64,000 bases of DNA from Phaeodactylum tricornutum CCAP 1055/1 (taxonomy: Eukaryota; Bacillariophyta; Bacillariophyceae; Surirellales; Neidiaceae). A model generated the notes under the pieces. The model was not told the DNA's origin and made no database searches. It saw only the letters and a list, made by a program, of their open reading frames with translations. The stretch lies in assembly GCF_000150955.2 (NCBI RefSeq), contig NC_011676.1, positions 826,419-890,418 of the forward strand, in the 5' to 3' direction. Within the stretch, counting starts at the first letter, position 1; each line of letters starts with the position of its first letter. Below, piece by piece: positions 43,201-55,300 of this stretch. Made by a program: the position numbers and the translations under genes.

Positions 43201-46200
43201 GCTTATGACAGTGGGGCCAGCGTTCGCGTACGATAGGCAGTTCTGCGCAATCAGGCGTATATTCCTACCAAATTGAGCGACAGCAGCTTCAATGCTTTGA
43301 TCATGCTGATTGCGGGCTTTCCGATGAGCATCGGCAGCAACTCGCAACTGCCGTCCCGCTTCGCGCAGACACATTGGCTGCAGGACCATATCGTAGTATC
43401 CGGGATTGGTTTGAGGGTCAACGGGATAATGGAATGGTTCCGCTGGCCCGGTCATTGCGAGCGCACGCAGAACAGCCAGACACCTACGGATTAACTCTGG
43501 GGCAAGGGGAATGTCTGCGCAGAAGTCATCGTAAGGCGTCTCCTTGCCAATCTTTACCGGTAAATCTGTGGACTCTCGAAGCTCTTTGGCGTCGCTTGGG
43601 CTGTCGGTGTGATTTAAATCAATCTGCGCAACGATTTCCACACGGCTCTCCCCGTTGTCGTCTTCATCGTCCTCGTCCTCGTCGTCCTCATCATCTTCGT
43701 CTTTCAGTTTTTCTCGTTCCATTTCTTCCTTCAGACGTAGTGCGTCTTCCATATATTTCTCCCGCCGATGCGAAAGTTCCTTAAATTCACTCTTACATAA
43801 AAGGAGACCATCCAGTAATCCCATTGTTTGACGAGTTGCAACCGTTCTTGTCCCATCACCAAGGACAAGTGTGGCTTCTTGCCGTTGCTTCCATGTCCAA
43901 TTCGTCGACTTGTTTGCACTTGCTTTTTCAAGCGAGTCAATGCAGAGGTTACGGACCTTTCGTAACACTTTCAATTCATTTTTTGAAGGATGCTCAGATT
44001 CAGCAATACCTTGGATTAGATTTGTCGCCTGTTCAAGGTTGCTCTGTACAAGAAGCGCCTCGTCAAGCGGCAAGGATGGCAGTACACGAATAGCGCTGGC
44101 TAGATTGTCGTGGATTACATAAAAAGCCTTGTCAGATGCCGACTTGATATTCGACAAGAAGAAGCGTAAGTCCAGTGCAGCAGCAGTCGGCCGGCAAGGA
44201 ACTTCAATTCGAAACGGCACTTTTGGATCTCTCTTTTGTACATCCGTACAACTTGAAATCTCTTGACGCAAAAGAGCAATTGCATTGTCCTCTGCCTGTC
44301 GAAGGCGACGCGCTTCCTTAGAATTAGGATGACCTGCGCTTCTGTATCCACGCAATAAGTGAGCAGCTTCGTGCCTCGCGTATCCAAGTTCGCCAAGAGC
44401 ATCAGAAAGGAAAGAAACTCGAGCTATGTCTTGCCATGTCATTGAGTTGACCGGTAGTAAAAGGTCAGATGGCTGTGTTGTGGGTTCGTCGCCAGCCTCC
44501 TCTTCTTTTCTATCCTTTGTCGAAGTTGCATTTACTTCATTGAAAAATGCCGCTCCAAAGTCTTTTTGCAGAATCGGATTCAGTGCAATAAGGCTTGCAA
44601 ACAACACGCGTGTCAGACTAGCAGCCAGAGGCTTGCAGAGAGCAATGGCTAAATCAGTAAGTGATGTCACAGCGTCATCGGCAGCCATTGCTGTCACCCT
44701 TGAAGTACCACGAAGGCAGTCAACAGCGTCTTGAAGAGAATCCAAGGTGGGAATCTCGGCGATAAAGCCTCTCTCAAGAAAAAAGGTTCCAAAGGTCGAC
44801 ATAAAATTCCAAACGCGAACCGAATCCTCGTCGTAAATCTTGGAGATCGGAGGGATTGCTGACAAAGCAACCATTGCATCAGCTCCTCGGATCGACGCTC
44901 TATTCTTTTCTTCAATGATGGACTGACTAGCGACCAACTCTGCCGCCCGCCGCCTACGGACGAACTCCTTCGAGACACTTTTGGCAAGAACAGCAGCAGC
45001 CCTTTCTCTCTGAAAGGATGCTTCCTTATACAACCGGTCTTCAACCTGAAGCTTGAGCTTAGAAAGGCGTTCGTCGATGCGAAGCTTTCGCCTGTGGTCT
45101 TCCTCCTCCAGCCTTTGTCTTTTCTTTTCATCTCTGTCTTCTTCTCGTTTGCGCTTCTTTTGAGCGCGTTCCTGTTCTTGCTGTTCCTTGACTTCACACT
45201 CTCTCGAGCGCTTGAGAAGTTTTATGGCTTCTTTCTCTTGACGCAACTGTGCTTCGTGGATCCATGCACGATTCAATAAAGTCGATCCGCCAGATCGGAA
45301 AGCCTGGTAGACATACGCACCGCAATATTCGCTTCCTGGAAGACCCTCGATCAAAGCTTCAATATCAGCGTTGTAAAACGTATCGTTGCGCTCCAACAGA
45401 TCGAGTGCTGTAACCACCTTGCGCCTGTTACCGGTACTACCCATTCGAGTTTTTTCTTTTCGGACGGCCGTAGCCAGCCACGAACTTTGCTGCGACTTCC
45501 CAGACTCATCATCATGGAAAGGATTGCACAAAAGTGGACCCACAGCGTGAATACGTGCGTCGGCTAACGCAATGGCCGCCGACCGTTCCTCTGCTTCTAC
45601 TTCCTCCAACTCTTCCGTCACCTCCTGCAGCATTTCCCGTAGATGCTTTTCGCGTTCCGACATGGGCTCACGATCTTCGTCTATTTGTTCGGCCTCGACG
45701 GCTTGCTCTCCATCGTTTGATTCCTCCATTGCAGGAGTCGATACACCCTCATCGTCACCGTTGGACGAAACTGGATATGGTGAAGCCGCTCTACTATCAG
45801 GAGATCCTCGATCGGGAAGGGGGGACTTGGTGACGGAACGCGGGACGTGATGCGGCGGCAAGGGAAATTTTCCTTCCAGCTTTTGCTTGGCTTCTTGTAG
45901 ACCTTGTGCTCGAGACTTGACGACTTGGTCCATTGCCATATCAAGCATGATCTCATCCAGCAGACCAAGTTTTGTCAAGACTTTCCCCCAGGCTTCCAGT
46001 GGAGACTCTCCGACGACAGACATGACGGGCTTGTCATCGATCTGTGTCAATTCTAATCGTCCTTGATCGTCAATGTCGTTTTCGGCACCTGTAAAAGTAA
46101 ATCCGTATACATGTGAGTGCCAGAGGACAAAGATGAGTAACACAAAAAATAAAAACCAAAATAAAAAAGCGTACCTGGCATGGCTAGTTTGACGTCGGGA

Positions 46201-47390
46201 TCGGGATACTGAATTGTTTCGACGGATCCGTCGTCGTAGCGAATGCGGATTGCCACTGACGATGCCGTGCGCGCCTTTTTGAATTTAGGCGACGTCACTT
46301 CCGGTTTGACCACCGAAAGGACTGTTCCGCCAAAATATTGATGCTTGTCGAAGCGCACCTTGACGCGCATGTGGGGTTCCGGGAGAAACAACGCTCCGAG
46401 TGAAGTGGTCGAGGCCGAGCTACTGCTCTTGTCCTTGCGGCCGACGGGCTGGGCGTGTATCTTGGGATCAAAGGGATAATCAATCGTGTCCACTTCCTCG
46501 TCGACTCCGCGACCCCATAGAATGCGAAAGATGGGACCATCGTGAATTTTGGAGACGGGATGACCCGAGGCCTTTTGCTTACGTTTGATGATTCGACCGT
46601 CTAGTATGGAACAGCGCAATTTGAGCGTGCGACCGTGCACCGGACTGAACTCGTAGCGATCACAAGAAAAGCCAATGGGATACAATGCGCTAGTAGTAGC
46701 GAATCGACTGTGCGCGGCCGCATCTTTGGGACTGTCCAGTACCAAATGCCCAAAGGAACGGACTTGGGTTTCGGCTACGGCCATGGGTAGCGTGGGTACG
46801 GTTTCGCGGAGCATGGCACGGGCATCGGCACCGGCTTCGAGACGTTCCGGGGGAACCTTAGCGTAGCCGGCGAGTTCGGAGGACGACCCTTCGGGCTTTT
46901 TCTTCTTTTTCTTTTTGGAGGGCGGTTGCGTTGTGGTCGTTGAATTACTCGCAGTTGACTTTTTGGTAGAGGCCGCCGCGGTCTTCTTCTTTTTGTTCAC
47001 CTTTTTGGCAGTTGCACCGCCGGCTGCTCCAGATGAGGACTTGGTGGGTCTTGGCTTGGAGGGGGGAAGTGTGTGCACGTCCACTTCATTGCTATCCTCG
47101 TCTTCGTCTACCACCACCGCCGCAGCTACGGCTTCTTCTTCGTCGTCGTCATCTTCTTCGTCCTCGATGGGAGCCGCGACTGCGGCAAACTCCTCGTTAT
47201 TATTGTGGTCATCATCGTCACCAACGTCGTCGTCATCATTGTGGGCTTCCACCGCTTGGGCTTCCACGATCGCTTCTTCTTCTTCTTCGTCATCGTCGGC
47301 GTTGTCCTCAGCAGAAGACATTTCGTCTTCCGCAGCGACGGCTTCTACTTCCATTGCGTCGGCGTAATGGTCTTCTTCGGTGTCGGACAT
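40203..47390 (-). CDS. Giant chromatin protein: FYRN-FYRC-DDT-WHIM-bromodomain-PHD-chromo barrel
   Basis: Three exons, 47390-46175, 46088-41020 and 40952-40203, join in phase across introns of 86 and 67 bases to give 2344 residues. In order: an acidic Asp/Glu tail with a Lys-rich patch; an FYRN domain (about 230-265, SALYPIGFSCDRYEF); an FYRC-type segment completed across intron 1 (GESPLEAWGKVL, about 430); a coiled Lys/Glu/Arg-rich region; a DDT domain (about 825, VRVWNFMSTFGTFF); a WHIM1-like helix pair (about 955, DALGELGYARHEAAHLLRGY); a bromodomain (about 1280-1385, PVDPQTNPGYYDMVLQPM); an incomplete-looking PHD (about 1415, LLCDSCEG...GDWFCPRC); a WSD-like segment (about 1970, LGQDRMGRTFW); and in exon 3 a chromo-barrel/MRG-like domain (SEGEEVLVES, VSYNGW). 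DDT-WHIM-PHD-bromo is the layout of ISWI partners such as ACF1/BAZ, so a remodeller subunit reading histone marks is likely. Confidence 0.88.
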
Positions 47391-48735
47391 GGTAACTCGG
47401 AATCAAACAAGCTTTCTTTTACCTAGGAAAAGGTGTTTGCCTACCGGTGGTTTAACGTTCACTGCCAATATACCAACAGCAACGACAAGATCTTCTTTAC
47501 TCTACCGGCAAACAACGCTCGATGCTTGCGCCTCTAAACTTGCCTACTGTCGGATACACGAAACAATCCGCAATACCTTCCCAACAGGGTCGAAGAGTAA
47601 CGACTGTCACAAGTATGTATGCAGTACCACACGAATACCAATAGCTACCAACGGTAGCACTAGAACTAACGGTTGTTGGTACTACCAGTGCCAATATACT
47701 GGGATCTACTAGCTAATGTAGCAAAGACTAAAGCTAGAAGAAAACCAAGAAGTTGTGGGTGACGAATGCTGCTGCTGCTGCGTATGTTTGTATGTGTTTC
47801 GGGGTACTCTCGTTTCCTCCGCTCCTCCCGTACACGACCTGTGCGGCATGCAGTACGTCGAGGACATTCGAAGCCCAAACAGCCAAACCGTTCAGATCTC
47901 TGGCGTGGACACACGATGATCAATTTTTCCCGTTCGGCTCGTTTTGGTAAATCTGCGTAATTGGTAAATTTCATAATTGTCTCGCTTTTGGGTCTTTTTT
48001 TACCGCGGCACGATACGGTACGGTACGCTAGTACCTAGCTAGCTACCACTTCTCTGCCAACCAATCACGGGCGGAGAACAGGTACGACGACGTGCCGTTC
48101 TATCAGCGTTATCCGATTGGACAAAATATATAACTACTCGATTACCGGACGACAGAGATCCGGTCCGTAGATGGCCCTTACAGTAAGTGTCAATGTAAGG
48201 TCGAGGATTCCACGGGAAGTGAGCGACGCACGGACGCAATACTCCGGAAATAGTCTCGAATCGTGACTGCTGTGCCACTGTAACCTTGCTACGGCAAAAA
48301 GCTCGAATGTCAATAGGTAGGTTACTAATAGGTAGGTAGGTATATGAGAGTCAACGTCCACAGTTCTCACGTTGGGGAGAACCCCGAACTTGGGAACAGT
48401 CGAACGATCCTACAGGAGTACGAAAGTTGTCGAGAATGCTCCATGGTGCCGTTACGTCGAGACATCGCCTATTCGAAATAAAGTCTCGGGTTTGGGAATA
48501 CGGGCCCTGGTCGAAGTCTCTCTTGTGAACACATCAGGCATCATGCTTTCCAAAGCAAAGATTGTCAAGTCATACAAAGATTACATAGTTTACACTGAAA
48601 AACTTCGTCGCCACCGCAATGTTTGTTTGTTGTGTCCATCGACGCTATGCTCTGGCTCTCGGTCTCGGCGGACGAATAAAAACAGCCTCATGCACAAAAT
48701 ACGAAACAAGACAGTGATACGGTTTCGATTTAGTG
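47391..48735. other. Intergenic, nothing recognised
   Basis: About 1.35 kb upstream of the FYR/bromodomain gene. A 147-codon plus-strand frame (48372-48815) has no ATG start or domain. Near 48015-48045 there are short repeats of GGTAC and TAGCTAGC. No gene is supported. Confidence 0.4.
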
Positions 48736-49116
48736 TCACAAATCAACCGTCCAGCCCGTTCCCGCCAGGGCCACACCAAGAGCCGCAGCCCAACCGCGGT
48801 ACGCCGCTTTGCTGACAAAAGATGGATTACCGACGGGTGTGGGAACAAAGGTATCCCCGTCCGCTGGGCTGGACACAGGCGCATTTGCCTCCACCGGGCT
48901 GTTCGTTATGCTGCTTGGGAAGCCGACGGGGCCCGGACCTCCCGCAGAACTGCCAAAGTCAATCGTGGCCGACTCTCCAAAGTTGCCCGATACACTTCCG
49001 ACCAACTCCCCGTTCACGGACACTTCGAGAAAACCGCCGTCCAAAAATCCGTCCCGAGCGGCATCCACAAGCACGAACGAGTATTGTCCCACGGGAGCAC
49101 AGAAATCGGACAACAC
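48736..49116 (-). pseudogene. Duplicated 3' fragment of the M43 metalloprotease gene
   Basis: Bases 48951-49116 are identical to 49991-50156, which code for part of the C-terminal domain of the metalloprotease downstream on the same strand (LSDFCAPVGQYSFVLVD onward). Beyond the duplicated 166 bases the fragment continues open for about 70 codons with a different tail, rich in Pro, Ser, Ala and Gly and ending in a hydrophobic stretch (WAAALGVALAGTG), as in an anchored cell-surface protein. No catalytic domain or start is attached. It may be a broken gene copy, or an alternative 3' terminal exon of the same gene. The perfect match argues for a recent event or gene conversion. Confidence 0.6.
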
Positions 49117-49874
49117 ATGACTCTCTGAACTTAGGCTATTCTATTCCACCCATAGCAGCTCTCATCGATCCTGGTTGACAGAGCAGGGGGAAGAAATTTT
49201 TTTGGTGCGACACCAAGAAAAGCCCTCTTTGCTGTCTGCGAGGAAATGGGACTCATTCACAAACCTAAAAATTCAATTTGTTCATCTCTGTACGCTTCAG
49301 AGAAAGACCTGGATGCTCCTGTCCTTTCTTGACCTATCCAGAGAGAGAGGTAGACCCTCATGGTTCCTGTTAATCGATTTCCCATTGCCGCTCACACTTA
49401 CAGTTAGACTTCAAAAGCTATCACCTCACTGTCAATTATGGAAATGTTGAACAAAACTTTTGATGTGAGGACCAAAAGTAAGAAAGCAACAGTGACGAGG
49501 CGCTCAAGACTTTTCCGCTAGCTGTACGCTGCTGAATGTTTAGGAAAGCTCGCGATCTAGAGAGTGAAAGAAGTAAAAACTGTTTTAATGTCGCCAAATT
49601 GAAATGCCAATTGTAAACTTGTTTAGTGGCAAGCAGTTGATCCGTGGCCACAAATGAACTCCAGGATCTAGATCTCGACCGAAGCAAAAAAACAACTGTT
49701 TTAATGTCGCCAAATTGAAATGCCAATTGTAAACTTGTTTAGTGGCAAGCAGTTGATCCGTGGCCACAAATGAACTCCAGGATCTAGATCTCGACCGAAG
49801 CAAAAAAACAAGGCGCTTACTGTTAGCAATGAACAAGAAGATTTTTCCGATGACAGATGCTACATTAAGAAACC
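49117..49874. other. Segment between the duplicated metalloprotease ends
   Basis: Holds a direct tandem repeat at about 49581-49812 (separate entry) and no supported gene. It is flanked by the perfect 166-base direct repeats of the metalloprotease 3' region. Confidence 0.5.
49581..49812. repeat. Perfect tandem duplication, unit 116 bases
   Basis: Two adjacent copies, 49581-49696 and 49697-49812, identical by eye apart from the last few bases. Each runs from TGTTTTAATGTCGCC to GACCGAAGCAAAAAAAC. The unit has no coding sign. It lies directly downstream of the metalloprotease stop codon. Confidence 0.85.
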
Positions 49875-51534
49875 TTAAACGAACAAGTATATTATCCCGC
49901 AGAAGAAAACGATCGCAGGAGTCGAACAACGACGCCTAGCATCACTGTTGGAGCCCCCAACAAAATTGGCACCGCTATCTCCATCTGGTGTGCCAAAGTC
50001 AATCGTGGCCGACTCTCCAAAGTTGCCCGATACACTTCCGACCAACTCCCCGTTCACGGACACTTCGAGAAAACCGCCGTCCAAAAATCCGTCCCGAGCG
50101 GCATCCACAAGCACGAACGAGTATTGTCCCACGGGAGCACAGAAATCGGACAACACTTCGGTCTGGAAAGGAGGTCCAAGGGCCTCAAAATCACGAGTCG
50201 AGTTCAGCAACACTTCGCCCGTATCCACGTAGGTCAGGTAGAATGCGTTTTCACTAGTAAACCTTCGGTTGATCTCCATCGAAATCTCAATCTCCATTTC
50301 GTTGTCTTGACAAGGCTCGTCGGATCTGCGGTACAGTAGCCACTGCATGTACATGCGCTCGTACTGTCCACACGTGAACTCCCCAACACCAGGGGGCCAG
50401 CACTCTTCGTTCGAGACATAGTTCATGTAGTTGAACACAGGGTCGCTTCCAGCCAAGTTGGGGCACGAGTCCGGGATCTCTTCACCCTCATAAAAGCTCA
50501 ATGAGCAGTTGTATAGGTCCTGGGACGATGCCAACTGTGTAGGTGTGTCGGCGACGAAGTCGTTCCCGTTCTGCGGTGAGCACGGGTCGGTTCCCTCCTG
50601 GGCAGCACTATTCTGAAACGTGTGATACAGTCCAAGCCAGTGCCCAACTTCATGAACAAGTGTCAACCCAGCGTCGTTGTTTGGAAAGCTTGAAAGCAGA
50701 GAGAAAGCATGCAAGTATTTTGCTGTTAGTACGGTAATTTGTGGCGAGCAATCATTCAGCACGCAGAAGAGCAAAATTACAGACTCGTTGACATACATAC
50801 CCTCCACCGGTAAGCGTGCTGTAGTTAACGTACACACCATCGGCGTTTCGGTTGGATTGCTGAAAACTTGGGAAAACAGCAATGCCGAGGAGGCCACACG
50901 AGAGCAGCGGCTCGCCGGTATCAGGGTCGAGCTGGTTTGAGATAGCACATTGTCTGTACGTCAAGTAGACATTCAGTACACTGGCATCCCCGGTATGCAG
51001 TTCAGACGCAACTCCATTCTCGTCAAACATGGTGTCGACGACAAAGTCCACCAAATCCGTATTGACGGAAACACTGGCACTCGCAGGATCAGAGTTTCTC
51101 CAAGTGAATGTGAATGGAGACTCCGCGTACCGCTCGTTGAGAACCCGCATATTGTCATCAATCAGGCTGTAAATACCTTGCAATGAGGCAAAGTCTTCGA
51201 TAGTCAGTGTCGTATCACTTTCCGCAAAGCGATCAACCGATTCGAGGGGATGCGGGAAAAAGAACCGATCACTATCATCGGCCGATGGAGCAGGAACGGC
51301 GCTCAAATGGAAATATACGTCAATTTCCACGCACTGGACGCAAAGTTCTTCGCAAGAATCTGTAATCAATCGCCGGCCTTCCGTGGACTGTTTGAAATGG
51401 TTGATGCGGACTTGATCCAAGCGCTGCTCAAAAGGAGAAGGATCTCGTGTTCCGCAGTTGAAATGGGCCGTTGCGGACCACGGAAGACACACCGCTGCAA
51501 GCACACATAGCGCAAGATTGAAGCAGCTCGACAT
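49875..51534 (-). CDS. Secreted zinc metalloprotease, M43 (pappalysin/ulilysin) family
   Basis: Exons 51534-50801 and 50688-49875 join in phase across a 112-base intron, giving 515 residues. A signal peptide covers residues 1-23 (LALCVLAAVCLPWSATA). The metzincin zinc site is complete: HEVGHWLGLYH, with His257, Glu258, His261 and His267, and a Met-turn-like FNYMNYVSN follows. Upstream DGVYVNYSTL and downstream cysteine-rich QYERMYMQWLLYRR also fit M43 proteases, which cut extracellular proteins. A C-terminal beta domain (FCAPVGQYSFVLVDAARDG) is followed by a hydrophobic end (PAIVFFCGIIYLF), which could be a GPI or membrane anchor. Part of this C-terminal domain is duplicated about 0.9 kb further along. 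A cell-surface or secreted protease is likely; the substrate is unknown. Confidence 0.9.
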
Positions 51535-52364
51535 GCTTCGTTTCGTGTTATAAGGCTCGCTCGTGCCAAAAATTGGTTCAGCTGGCTTCCGAATGAGGCG
51601 GTCTCTACAATAAGAGAGGACGCGCATTTCCGGTGCCACCGTTAGACGAAAGCCATTGCATGACAAAGTGAATAAATCATGTTTCTTCAGCGCTCGCAAC
51701 CAAACCTATAACCGAAAATTTAGCCAAATTGAATTAGCCTGACCAGATGACTAGTAACTTGTCTAGAACAATTAGGGATTTTGAACTCCTTGTCTATAAA
51801 TGAATGCGACCCTCATTTGCCTACTACAGAGTGGCTCCACTCAGAGTCTCGTACTTGCAAATGCTCTTTCTGCTTGGGCTATTTTCTTAGATAAGAAGTA
51901 GCAGACATTCACGGTCAAATAGTGCATCAACATCATGCATAGATACAATTAAGACACACAGAAATAACAAGGTCATCAAGGGACGTCTGAAGCCTAAACA
52001 TTGTAACTATATAAGATTTAGCTTTCCACAGTCCAGGTTCAACATACCATACTCGGTCCAATGGATCCCTGTGACACAAATACGCGTAATCGATATGAAA
52101 GATTGAACATATGGAACGTCTGTAAGGCACACGTTCAAGACGTGAGGAAACACGATGTGCGTGGGTACCCAACATCCTCATTTTGGTAGGGCGAACCCTA
52201 TCTTCGCCATCTCAATTGGGTTTCGTCCCCAGACCTGTTGGCCCATTCCTATTATTACTGCTAGCCAGTTCTTGCTTGTGAATTCCCATCGTTCAGCTAT
52301 CGTTCATTGTCACCGTCAATCGAACTACCAATATAAAACTGTCTCGACAACCTTTTGCTTTAGC
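51535..52364. other. Divergent promoter region between metalloprotease and PRP6
   Basis: About 830 bases between divergent starts. The PRP6 frame stays open back to an ATG at 52155 but that part shows no conservation. No other element recognised. Confidence 0.45.
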
Positions 52365-55300
52365 ATGTCGTATTTGAACAATCGTGTCGGCAACGGCGGT
52401 CCCAGCGGCAGCAAAGCGGTTCGCCCCCAGAACTACGTACCCGGACTCGGGCGCGGGGCTGCCGGATTTACAACGCGCTCCGATGTCGGGCCCGCAGCGA
52501 ACGTTGCCCTTACGGCCGAATCCACGGGAGGCAGTCGGGCAGCGGATGCACGCGCTGCCAAACTGCAAGCCCAAAAGCAGAAGGGTCTCTTTGGAGATGC
52601 GCCTCAGAATTACGTACCGGGAGCGGGACGGGGTGCGGGCAGCATGGGTGCAGCGGGGACCGGGGGGCCTGCCACGGCGACAGTGGGTTCCTACGACGCC
52701 TTTGGCGGCTATCAGGAACGCCCAGTGAACGAAGTTCCGGGACAGTACGACGAAGATGATGACGAAGCGGATCGTATTTGGGCTGCCATTGACGAACGTG
52801 TGCAGAGCAGGAAACGAAAGTCCCAACAGCGAAAAGAGGAAACCGTAGCAACGTCCGCCGAGACGGACAATGCTCGTGTACGGATAGGATCGCAATTCAG
52901 AGAGCTCAAAGAGAAACTGAAAGATGTTTCGGAAGACCAGTGGGCAGCTATTCCCGACGTGGGGGATCACAGCATCAAGTACAAGAGACAAAGGCAGCAA
53001 CAAAACGAAATGTTTACTCCGCTCTCCGATACCCTACTAGAGCAGAGGAATCAAGCCAATCTTGACGCAACTGCGGGCAACACAGCCTTGGCCGGGACTA
53101 CTACAGCCGCTGATGGCATCCACACCACGGGAGTAACTACGACCATGGCCAACATGTCGGGATTGAGTGCCGCGCGGGGTACCGTCTTGGGCATGAGTCT
53201 CGATAAAATGTCTGACTCCGTATCCGGTCAAACCAACGTGGATCCTCAAGGCTACCTGACGTCGCTCGGCAGTAGCACTACAGCCCTCAACAACGCTTCA
53301 CAAGTGGCTGATATTCATAAAGCTCGACTGCTGCTGAAATCGGTTCGTGATACCAATCCACAGCATGGACCTGGCTGGATTGCCTCTGCCCGCGTAGAAG
53401 AAACGGCAGGAAAGCTTCTGCAAGCCCGTAAGATTATTCAGGAAGGAACCCGTGTTTGCCCCGACAATGAGGACGTTTGGCTTGAAGCCGCCCGTCTGCA
53501 TCCAATTCCCGTAGCCAAATCCATTTTGGCGACAGCCGTCCGGAGAATACCTACATCGATACAAATCTTTTTGAAAGCTGCTTCCTTGGAAACGGCCGAC
53601 TCCGCCAAGAAAGCTGTCCTGCGCAAGGCTCTCGAAGCCAACCCAACCTCCACACTGCTCTGGAAGGCTGCGATTGACTTGGAGGAGGCCGACGATGCCC
53701 GAGTACTATTAGCGGTCGCTGTCGAAAAGGTTCCGCAAGACGTCGATTTATGGCTTGCCTTGGCACGCCTCGAAACATATCAGAGCGCTCAAAAGGTGCT
53801 GAACAAAGCCCGCAAAGCCTTACCATCCGATCGCTCGGTCTGGCTGGCAGCGGCCAAGCTGGAAGAATCGCAAGATCACGTTGATACGGTATCCAAGATT
53901 GTCGATCGAGCCGTACGGTCGCTTCGGAAACAAGACGCCGTTATATCGCGAGAACAATGGTTAGAGGAAGCCGAGAAGGCGGAATCGGCCGACGCACCGA
54001 TCACAAGTGCGGCAATCATACACCATACGATTGGTCAAGACGTGGAAGAAGAGGATTGTCTGCGTACCTGGTCGGAAGACGCCAAAGCTTGTGTTGCCCG
54101 GGGTTCCGTCGTGACGGCACGGTCTATTCTCGCGCACGCGTTGCGAGTGTTTCCGAGCAAGCGTGTTTTGTGGATGCAAGCGGTAGAATTGGAACGCCAG
54201 CATGGGACAGCGGTAACACTAGAAGAGCGTTTACGGGATGCCACACATGCTTTACCGCGGGTGGAGATTTTCTGGTTATTGCGCGCGAAGGAGCAATGGA
54301 TGGCGGGCAAGGTCGACGAGGCACGTCAGATCCTGACGGACGCCTTTGCGGCCAACCCGGATTCTGAGTCGGTCTGGTTGGCGGCGGCCAAGCTGGAGTG
54401 GGAAAACGACGAACTGGAGCGAGCGCGAGTCCTGTTCGCTCGGGCGCGTGAACGAGCACCGACGGCCCGCGTATACATGAAATCGGCGATTCTGGAACGG
54501 GAGCAAAAGTGTTTCGGGGATGCGCTGAAGCTGGTAGAAGAAGGAATCGAAAAGTATCCCAAATTTGCCAAGCTGTACATGATCGGGGGACAGATTTACG
54601 CGGACGACATGCCGAAGCACAAGGGAAGCTTGGATCGAGCGCGCAAGTTTTATCAGCGAGGACTGGAAGCTTGTTTGGAGAACGTGACGCTCTGGAAGTT
54701 GGCGAGTCGGTTAGAAGAATCGGCGTGGCGGTTCGACGCAAAGGATGCGGCTGGGGAATCCGACAAGGCTGTGAGCAACGGGAACGTTGTAGCCAAACCT
54801 GGAGCTGCGGGTGCTACCAAAGCGCGCAGTCTTTTGGAATTGGCCCGTCTGAAGAATCCCAAAAACGCGGAATTGTGGTTAGAAGCCGTCCGGTTAGAGC
54901 GTCGGAACGGGAGTCTCCGCATTTCCGAAAGTTTGCTGGCGAAAGCGTTGCAGGAATGTCCGACTTCGGGAATGCTGTTGGCCGAAACGATTTGGACAGC
55001 GCCGCGCGCGACTCAAAAGTCGAAATCGGCAGACGCCATTCAACTGTGTCCGGACGACCCGCAGGTAATTGTGGCCGTGGCGAGCCTATTTGCGTCGGAA
55101 CGCAAGCACGAAAAGGCGCGGAAGTGGTTCGATCGCGCTGTAACACTGAATCCGGATCTCGGTGACTCGTGGGTCCGTTACTACGTGTTTGAACTGCAAT
55201 GGGGGACTGTGGAGCAGCAAGGGGCCGTGAAAGAACGATGTATTGCGGCGGAACCCAAACACGGCGAGTTGTGGGCATCTACGAGAAAGGAGGTAACCCG

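Noticed and set aside
48372-48815. Plus-strand 147-codon frame
   Set aside because: No ATG at the start and no recognisable content; probably chance.
49117-49990. Transposable element inserted in the metalloprotease gene
   Set aside because: No transposase, inverted ends or reverse-transcriptase-like frames were seen. The 166-base flanking repeats are coding sequence of the protease, far too long for an ordinary target-site duplication.
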